DNA of 10,266 nucleotides from assembly GCA_029936705.1 (NCBI GenBank), contig JAPYSD010000080.1, forward strand, positions 1-10,266, in the 5' to 3' direction. The stretch comes from Croceicoccus sp. GTDB taxonomy: Bacteria > Pseudomonadota > Alphaproteobacteria > Sphingomonadales > Sphingomonadaceae. The notes under the pieces were generated by a model. The model ran no database searches, was not told the origin of the DNA, and was given only the letters and a program-made list of their open reading frames with translations. Numbering within the stretch: position 1 is the stretch's first letter; each line of letters begins with the position of its first letter. The position numbers were made by a program, and so were the translations under genes. Of the stretch, positions 5,880 through 10,266 are shown piece after piece.

Positions 5880-6593
5880 CTAGGCGTGAACGAATGCGGT
5901 CACCGAATTGTTCTGCGTCCGCATGTTCGCGAAATAGGCAAAGCCGAAACCCTCGGCCCGAAGGATGTCGACGAAGCTCGCCAGTTCATAGGAATTGGCT
6001 TGGATATGCCGGTCCTGGTAATCGTCCAGCCGCTCCAGCGGTGCGAATTTCGGATTGCCGTCGTGGTAGCGAATATGGATCATGCCCACCGCGTCCTTCG
6101 CGCACAGGCGTTTGACAGCCCGAAGGACGCGAACGCCATATTCCTGCGATGGGAAATGCTGGAAGACGGCAGTCGTCAGAAAAATGTCCACCGGCCTTGT
6201 CACCAGCTCCGCGACCGATGCCGGGTCCCCGTCCAGGTAGACCGACTTGAAACGCACGGTTGCATCCGCCTGGTTTCCGATCATGCGAGCGGCTTCATCC
6301 AGGTTGGACTGCGCGATATCGACGCCGAAATAGACAGGCGCCAGCGTCCTGAAGGCATGAAGGTTCGCGCCGCCGCCCGGACCCCACTCCAGTACGGTCG
6401 GGCTCTCGGGGAAAGGGCGATCCAGGTATCGATAGAACGCCCGCAGCCTGTCCAGGCTTGTTCGCCCGATATTCTGCCATGCCTCGTCATCGGCCCACCG
6501 GCCTTCACCTCGCCAGTGGCTCTGGTCCCGGCGATAGGCCTCGTCTGAGTGGTTCTGCCATACGCCGCGAACGATATCGTTCTGTTCCTTCAA
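5880..6593 (-). CDS. Class I SAM-dependent methyltransferase, probably for a glycan or related small substrate
   Basis: The protein has 237 residues. The SAM-binding motif I is VLEWGPGGGANL at 67-78, the acidic residue ending strand 2 is D92 in FGVDIA, and TTAVFQHFPSQEY at 140-152 is the strand 4/motif region, giving a class I Rossmann fold. The N-terminal 60 residues (rich in Trp, Arg and acidic residues) are a cap of unknown role. The substrate is not predictable. The start is TTG: an in-frame TGA lies three codons upstream, no ATG or GTG occurs nearby, and GGAG sits 9 bases before the TTG. Codon use is less GC-rich than its neighbours: two 60-base rows inside it have 34 and 36 G+C, against 42-44 in rows of tyrC and the SDR gene, which hints at transfer. 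The gene lies between a tRNA and sugar genes and is transcribed toward the tRNA. Confidence 0.82.
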   Translation of the reverse strand: MKEQNDIVRGVWQNHSDEAYRRDQSHWRGEGRWADDEAWQNIGRTSLDRLRAFYRYLDRPFPESPTVLEWGPGGGANLHAFRTLAPVYFGVDIAQSNLDEAARMIGNQADATVRFKSVYLDGDPASVAELVTRPVDIFLTTAVFQHFPSQEYGVRVLRAVKRLCAKDAVGMIHIRYHDGNPKFAPLERLDDYQDRHIQANSYELASFVDILRAEGFGFAYFANMRTQNNSVTAFVHA

Positions 6594-6881
6594 TTTCGTT
6601 CACTCCGTCCTGTCGCTTTCGAGCGCCCGACTGCGCAGTAATGTTCGCCGCTGCCCGGCCCATGCATGCTTAAGCTGGCGATCCCCGCTATCGGCGCGCT
6701 GCCCGGCCCTGTCGATCTACCTGAGCCGGAGCGAAACTGACAGGCGGTCATTGCCCTTTCGGGCACGACACTGGCTCGATGCGCAATTGCGCCGAATCGG
6801 GAAGTCGTGCTCCTTGTGTCCGTTCGCTTGATCGGCGGCTTTCCGTGAAGGCGCGCCGGCTTCGAAGGGGGATTTGGGGCC
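6594..6881. other. Divergent intergenic region between methyltransferase and SDR genes
   Basis: These 288 bases hold no credible ORF with the codon pattern of the neighbours and must contain two outward promoters, but no convincing -35/-10 pair was found. Visible elements are a palindrome GCGCAATTGCGC (6781-6792), ACTGCGCAGT (6630-6639), and a small hairpin TGCCC-TTTC-GGGCA (6752-6765). AGGGGGA about 9 bases before the ATG at 6882 serves as ribosome site for the SDR gene. Palindromes of this size are expected by chance a few times per 10 kb. Confidence 0.5.
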
Positions 6882-7937
6882 ATGAAAATCCTGGTCACGG
6901 GACATGCCGGTTACATCGGCTCGGTTCTGGTGCCCTTGCTGCTGGATCGCGGACATGATCTGGCGGGCCTCGATTCCGACCTGTTCGCCGCTTGCGATTT
7001 TGGCGCTGCGCCCGCCGTCATCCCGTCGCTGGGCCAGGACATTCGCGACTTCATCGCCGCGCCGGATGCGGTCGAACGCCTAGCGGGCTTCGATGCGGTC
7101 ATCCATTTGGCGGGCCTTGCCAACGACGCGCTGGGCGATCTTCGGCCCGACCTTGCGGACACGATCAATTGCACCGGGCCGATCGTGCTGGCGCGGATGG
7201 CGAAGCTGGCGGGCGTGTCGCGCTTCGTGGTCGGTTCGTCCTGCTCGGCCTATGGCGACACGCGGGGCCGGATGGTCGGCGAAGGCGAACGACTGCGCCC
7301 GCTTACGCCCCATGCGACCGCGCATGTGGAGGTCGAGCAGGCGGTGATGCCGCTGGCCGACCGGGGGTTCAGCCCGGTGTTCCTGCGCGGTGCCACCGCC
7401 TATGGCCCCTCGCCCCGTCTGCGCTTCGACCTGGTGGTCAACAACCTGGTCGCGTGGGCCTTTACCCGCCGCACCGTCCGCCTGAAGAGCGAGGGCAGCG
7501 CCTGGCGTCCGCTGGTGCATGTCGAGGACCTGGCCGCCGCCTTCGTCGCCGCGGTCGAAGCGCCGCCCGGCATGGTCCATCGCGGCGTGTTCAACGTGGG
7601 CCGGACCGAGGAGAATTTCCGCGTCCGCGACATCGCCCGACTGGTCCGCGACCTGATGCCCGGCACGCTGATCGCCCATGCGGAGGATGCCGGCCGCGAT
7701 CCGCGCAGCTACCGCGTCCGCTGCGACCACGTGCGCCGCGTGCTGCCCGGATGGCACCCCCGATGGACCTGCCAACAGGGGGTCGCGCAGCTGCTGGACC
7801 TGTATGCTGCGCAGGGCCTGTCGGACACAATATTCGAAGGGCCGCGCTTCGACCGCATGGCGCATCTGCGGCAGCGGGTGGCGACCGGCACGGCTGACCG
7901 CGATTTCTATCCGCTGGACCGCAAGATCGCCGCCTGA
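6882..7937 (+). CDS. Extended SDR, NAD(P)-dependent sugar epimerase/dehydratase-like protein with altered active site
   Basis: The protein has 351 residues. TGHAGYIGS at 6-14 is the extended-SDR TGxxGxxG nucleotide turn. DAVIHLAGLAND at 71-82 is the strand 4 motif, SSCSAYGD at 119-126 supplies the active-site Ser/Thr region, and LRGATAYGPSPRLRFDLVVNNLV at 168-190 and WRPLVHVEDL at 208-217 are substrate-domain signatures of NDP-sugar epimerases. VFNVGRTEENFRVRDI at 236-251 completes the family pattern. Where relatives have the catalytic YxxxK (typically TPYGESKVRVEQ), this protein has TPHATAHVEVEQ: H144 and H148 replace Tyr and Lys. It may have lost oxidoreductase chemistry or use another mechanism. 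The stop overlaps the ATG of the C-methyltransferase-like gene (TGATG), so both probably act on one NDP-sugar. Confidence 0.87.
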   Translation: MKILVTGHAGYIGSVLVPLLLDRGHDLAGLDSDLFAACDFGAAPAVIPSLGQDIRDFIAAPDAVERLAGFDAVIHLAGLANDALGDLRPDLADTINCTGPIVLARMAKLAGVSRFVVGSSCSAYGDTRGRMVGEGERLRPLTPHATAHVEVEQAVMPLADRGFSPVFLRGATAYGPSPRLRFDLVVNNLVAWAFTRRTVRLKSEGSAWRPLVHVEDLAAAFVAAVEAPPGMVHRGVFNVGRTEENFRVRDIARLVRDLMPGTLIAHAEDAGRDPRSYRVRCDHVRRVLPGWHPRWTCQQGVAQLLDLYAAQGLSDTIFEGPRFDRMAHLRQRVATGTADRDFYPLDRKIAA

Positions 7938-9214
7938 TGCCGACCGAGGGCCGCCTTTTGAACCCCGTGTTCGACAATCGGCCCATGTCGCGGACGGAGC
8001 GGGCATGCCGGGCCTGCGGCTGTCCCGATCTGCACCGCTTCCTCGACTTGGGCGAGACGCCGCTCGCCGACCGGCTGCTGACGTCGGAGTGGGACTGCCG
8101 GGCCGAGCCGCGCTTTCCGCTGGTCGTGGCGCTCTGCAGCGAATGCGGACTGGTGCAGCTGACCGAAACGGTCCGGCCCGAACTGCTGTTCGCCGACCAG
8201 TATCCCTATTACTCGTCGGTGTCGCGCAGCGTGCTCGACCATGCGGCGGCCAATGTCGCGTCGCGGCTGGCCGAACGCAGGCTGGACCGGTCGAGCCTGG
8301 TGGTCGAGATCGGGAGCAACGACGGCTATCTGCTCAGGAACTATGCGGCGGCGGGCGTGACCGTGCTGGGCGTCGATCCCGCCGAGGGCCCCGCCAGGGC
8401 CGCGCGCGCCGCCCGCATCGATACCATGGCGGAATTCTTCACCGCCAATCTGGCGCACGACATCCGCCAGCGGCGGGGCGAGGCGGATATCGTCCATGCC
8501 AGCAACGTGCTGACGCACAGCGACGATCTGCGCGGTTTCGTCACCGGTATGTCCGTGCTGATGAAGCCTGACGGCGTCGCGGTGATCGAGGTGCCCTATC
8601 TGCGCGACATGGTGGAGGGGCTGCAGTTCGACACGATCCACCACCAGCATCTGTGCTATTTCTCGCTCGCGTCGCTCGACCGGCTGCTGCGCGGAGCGGG
8701 GCTATTCGCCAACCGGGTGGAGCGGCTGGCGATCCATGGCGGCTCGCTGCGCGTATTCGCCGAAAGGCGCGAGGACCGGGATGCCAGCGTCACCGAGCTG
8801 CTGGCGCAGGAGCGCGACATCGGCATCGGTACGCGCCGGTACTTCGCCGGAATGGCGGCAGATGCCCGGCGCCTCCGGGACGAGCTGGTGACCATGATCG
8901 GCGACCTGCGCGGCAGCGGCCACAGGATCGCCGCCTATGGCGCGGCAGCAAAGGGCGCGGCCCTGCTTAACGCCTGCGGTCTGGGGCGGCACCATATCGA
9001 CTTCGTCGCCGATCTCAGCACGCACAAGCAGGGCCTGTTGATGCCGGGCGTCCATCTGCCGATCCGCCCGCCCGAAGCGCTGTTCGAGGAACGGCCCGAC
9101 TACACGCTGCTGCTGGCGTGGAATTTCGCGGATGAAATCCTGGCCCAGCAGGGCGCCTATCGCGAGGCGGGCGGCAAGTTCATCGTGCCGCTGCCGCGTC
9201 CCAGCATCCTCTGA
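7937..9214 (+). CDS. NDP-sugar C-methyltransferase-like protein (zinc-binding N-domain, SAM domain, C-terminal Rossmann domain)
   Basis: The protein has 425 residues with the three-part layout of TylC3/TcaB9-type deoxysugar C-methyltransferases. Residues 24-70 hold a zinc-binding domain (CRAC C24/C27, CSEC C67/C70) with the usual LDLGETPLAD between. VVEIGSNDGYLL at 122-133 is SAM motif I and GVDPAE at 145-150 ends strand 2. FDTIHHQHLCYFS at 231-243 is at the place of the catalytic YHEH segment of TcaB9; here it reads HHQH (235-238). GHRIAAYGAAAKGAALLN at 328-345 opens the C-terminal domain. The family methylates a carbon of a keto-deoxysugar nucleotide. Start: ATG overlapping the previous stop; an internal ATG at 7985 (Met17), closer to the Cys motif, is possible. 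Neither has a strong ribosome site, consistent with coupling. Confidence 0.88.
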   Translation: MPTEGRLLNPVFDNRPMSRTERACRACGCPDLHRFLDLGETPLADRLLTSEWDCRAEPRFPLVVALCSECGLVQLTETVRPELLFADQYPYYSSVSRSVLDHAAANVASRLAERRLDRSSLVVEIGSNDGYLLRNYAAAGVTVLGVDPAEGPARAARAARIDTMAEFFTANLAHDIRQRRGEADIVHASNVLTHSDDLRGFVTGMSVLMKPDGVAVIEVPYLRDMVEGLQFDTIHHQHLCYFSLASLDRLLRGAGLFANRVERLAIHGGSLRVFAERREDRDASVTELLAQERDIGIGTRRYFAGMAADARRLRDELVTMIGDLRGSGHRIAAYGAAAKGAALLNACGLGRHHIDFVADLSTHKQGLLMPGVHLPIRPPEALFEERPDYTLLLAWNFADEILAQQGAYREAGGKFIVPLPRPSIL

Positions 9215-9227
9215 CCGCCAGCGCAAA

Positions 9228-9264
9228 GGGGCGCGGCTGGCCATCGGGACAGCCCCGCGACCCC
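9228..9264 (+). terminator. GC-rich hairpin downstream of the C-methyltransferase gene
   Basis: GGGG-CGCG-GCTG (9228-9239) can pair with CAGC, then CGCG, then CCCC (9250-9264), with a CC bulge, an unpaired A and a 10-base loop. It starts 14 bases after the stop codon. There is no T-run after it, so it may stabilise the 3' end or act in Rho-dependent termination instead of being a classical terminator. Confidence 0.35.
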
Positions 9265-9394
9265 CGTAAGGTAGGCGAATCATCCGTTTGCGCGCTTGTC
9301 CTTCGCCGCCCGCCCATGCAGCCTAGAGCGACTATGCATGACCTGCTCGACAATGGTGTCAGACCCCGCGCTGACGTGGCTGCGCCTGTATCGC

Positions 9395-9400
9395 AGGAGG
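9395..9400 (+). promoter_or_regulatory. Strong ribosome binding site that sets the glycosyltransferase start
   Basis: AGGAGG, the perfect Shine-Dalgarno core, lies 8 bases before the GTG at 9409, which is in frame with the glycosyltransferase. An ATG at 9401 directly after it is in another frame that does not give the protein. Confidence 0.6.
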
Positions 9401-9408
9401 ATGAACCG

Positions 9409-10266
9409 GTGCCTGGCCCTGCCGGAAAGGCGGCGGATCGCGGCCAGGCCCGGCAGTTCATCATCAACGGGCGCTTCCTTGCCAGCCAGCCGGTCGGCGT
9501 TCACCGCGTCGCGACCGAGATGGTGCGCCACGCCCATTCGCTGATCGAGGACGATCCCGCGCTCGCCCGCCGTATCGGGCTGAAGCTGTGGATTCCCGCC
9601 GATGCGGAAACGCGCGCCGCGGCGCTTGGCGTGCCCTATCGCGTGATCGGACCGCTGACCGGCAACGCGTGGGAACAGCTGACCCTGCCCGCCCGCGCGG
9701 GCCGCGAGACGGTGGTCAGCCTCTGCAATGTCGGCCCGGTCCTGCGCCGCAACGCAGTCACCATGCTGCACGACGTGCAGGTGCTGCTGTCGCCCGAAAG
9801 CTATTCCAGCAATTTTCGCCGCTGGTACCGTTTGCAGCAGCCGCTGGCCGGGAAAAGGCACCGCCGGATCCTGACCGTTTCGGAATTCTCGCGCGACCAG
9901 ATCGTCGAGGCCGGGGTTGCCCCCGCCGACAAGATCACCGTCATCCACAATGGCTGCGACCACGTGCTGGCCGACGGCGCGGATGAGCGTGTGCTGGAGA
10001 CCCTGGGCCTGGCGCACGGCGAATACACGCTCGCATTGTCGAGCACGCAGGCCCACAAGAACATCCCGATGCTGCTGCGCGCCTTTGCACGGCCCGAGCT
10101 GAAGGACCGGATCCTGGTGCTGTTCGGCTCTGCCAGCCGCGAGCAATTCGTCGCGGCGGGGCACCACGTTCCCTCCAACGTGCGCTTTACCGGCAGGGTG
10201 AGCGACAATGAACTGCGCGCCCTGTACGAAAACGCGCCGCTGTTCGCCTTTCCCTCCACGACCGAG
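9409..10266 (+). CDS. Glycosyltransferase family 4-type protein, N-terminal part (3' end outside window)
   Basis: The frame is open to the window edge, giving 286 residues from the chosen start. FIINGRFLASQPVGVHRVA (17-35) is the start of a GT-B N-domain and contains the Gly-rich acceptor/nucleotide loop seen in GT4 mannosyltransferase-like enzymes. TMLHDVQVL (118-126) and ILTVSEFSRDQI (150-161) are typical N-domain strands, and ITVIHNGCDH (175-184) is the linker. LALSSTQAHKNIPMLLRAF starts the C-domain, and the sequence ends at FAFPSTTE, where the EGFGLPPLEAM-type donor-binding motif should begin. It should add a sugar to a lipid-linked or surface glycan. Start: GTG with perfect AGGAGG; in-frame ATGs at 9316 and 9334 have no good ribosome site, and codons between 9334 and 9408 have unusually many A/T third positions. 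The 194-base gap before it suggests its own promoter. Confidence 0.85.
   Translation, partial: MPGPAGKAADRGQARQFIINGRFLASQPVGVHRVATEMVRHAHSLIEDDPALARRIGLKLWIPADAETRAAALGVPYRVIGPLTGNAWEQLTLPARAGRETVVSLCNVGPVLRRNAVTMLHDVQVLLSPESYSSNFRRWYRLQQPLAGKRHRRILTVSEFSRDQIVEAGVAPADKITVIHNGCDHVLADGADERVLETLGLAHGEYTLALSSTQAHKNIPMLLRAFARPELKDRILVLFGSASREQFVAAGHHVPSNVRFTGRVSDNELRALYENAPLFAFPSTTE

Noticed and set aside
5644..5880. Small minus-strand ORFs over the tRNA, including peptides like REDSNFHG
   Set aside because: This peptide is a familiar artefact of translating the reverse complement of tRNA-Leu; no ribosome site or family.
6569..6582. 14-base palindrome GAACGATATCGTTC in codons 4-8 of the methyltransferase gene
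   Set aside because: A 14-base palindrome is expected roughly 0.6 times per 10 kb by chance, and it lies inside the coding sequence with no paired copy nearby.
6781..6792. Palindrome GCGCAATTGCGC as a possible operator
   Set aside because: 12-base palindromes occur about twice per 10 kb by chance; no adjacent promoter or regulator gene supports it. Listed only as a component of the intergenic region.
9401..9544. ATG at 9401 directly after AGGAGG as the gene start
   Set aside because: It lies in a frame that ends at 9544 and gives no recognisable protein; the glycosyltransferase frame is served by the GTG 8 bases after the AGGAGG.
1..10266. CRISPR arrays, insertion sequences, toxin-antitoxin or phage-defence genes
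   Set aside because: No regularly spaced repeats, transposase motifs, terminal repeats or known defence domains were found by reading both strands.

Overview
The window reads as a chromosomal segment of a high-GC alphaproteobacterium, most likely of the Sphingomonadales. Hand counts of 60-base rows in the housekeeping genes give about 70% G+C. The basis is the tandem hisC-tyrC pair (the arrangement known from Zymomonas mobilis), the divergent zinc-ribbon/ftsEX arrangement and alphaproteobacterial-type promoter elements. The taxonomic call is an inference; no rRNA gene is present.

Left part (1-5554), housekeeping. The 3' end of hisC overlaps tyrC (histidine and tyrosine biosynthesis). Converging on them, and overlapping the tyrC tail by 13 bases, is a minus-strand envelope operon transcribed as ftsE, ftsX, a YdcF/DUF218 membrane protein and a PlsC-like acyltransferase. 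Divergent from ftsE is a membrane protein with an N-terminal zinc ribbon and a C-terminal DUF3426-like domain. The 177-base gap between these divergent genes carries a perfect consensus DnaA box and two GANTC sites inside a candidate promoter, which suggests a link to the cell cycle.

Middle (5555-6881). A tRNA-Leu(GAG) gene with encoded CCA has a plausible promoter of its own. Just beyond it, convergent to it, is a TTG-initiated SAM methyltransferase gene of visibly lower G+C (57-60% in sampled rows). A 288-base divergent gap follows.

Right part (6882-10266), sugar/polysaccharide genes. A 1-base-overlapping pair encodes an extended SDR (NAD-dependent epimerase/dehydratase-like) and a two-domain NDP-sugar C-methyltransferase-like protein. 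After a GC-rich hairpin comes a GT4-type glycosyltransferase that runs off the window. Together with the lone methyltransferase these look like the edge of a cell-surface glycan locus making a modified (probably C-methylated) sugar, possibly acquired next to the tRNA gene.

The most notable sequence-level oddity is in the SDR: the position of the catalytic YxxxK motif reads HATAH, so both the Tyr and the Lys are replaced by His. No CRISPR array, transposase, integrase or defence system was recognised, and I do not see a clearly new biological system here.
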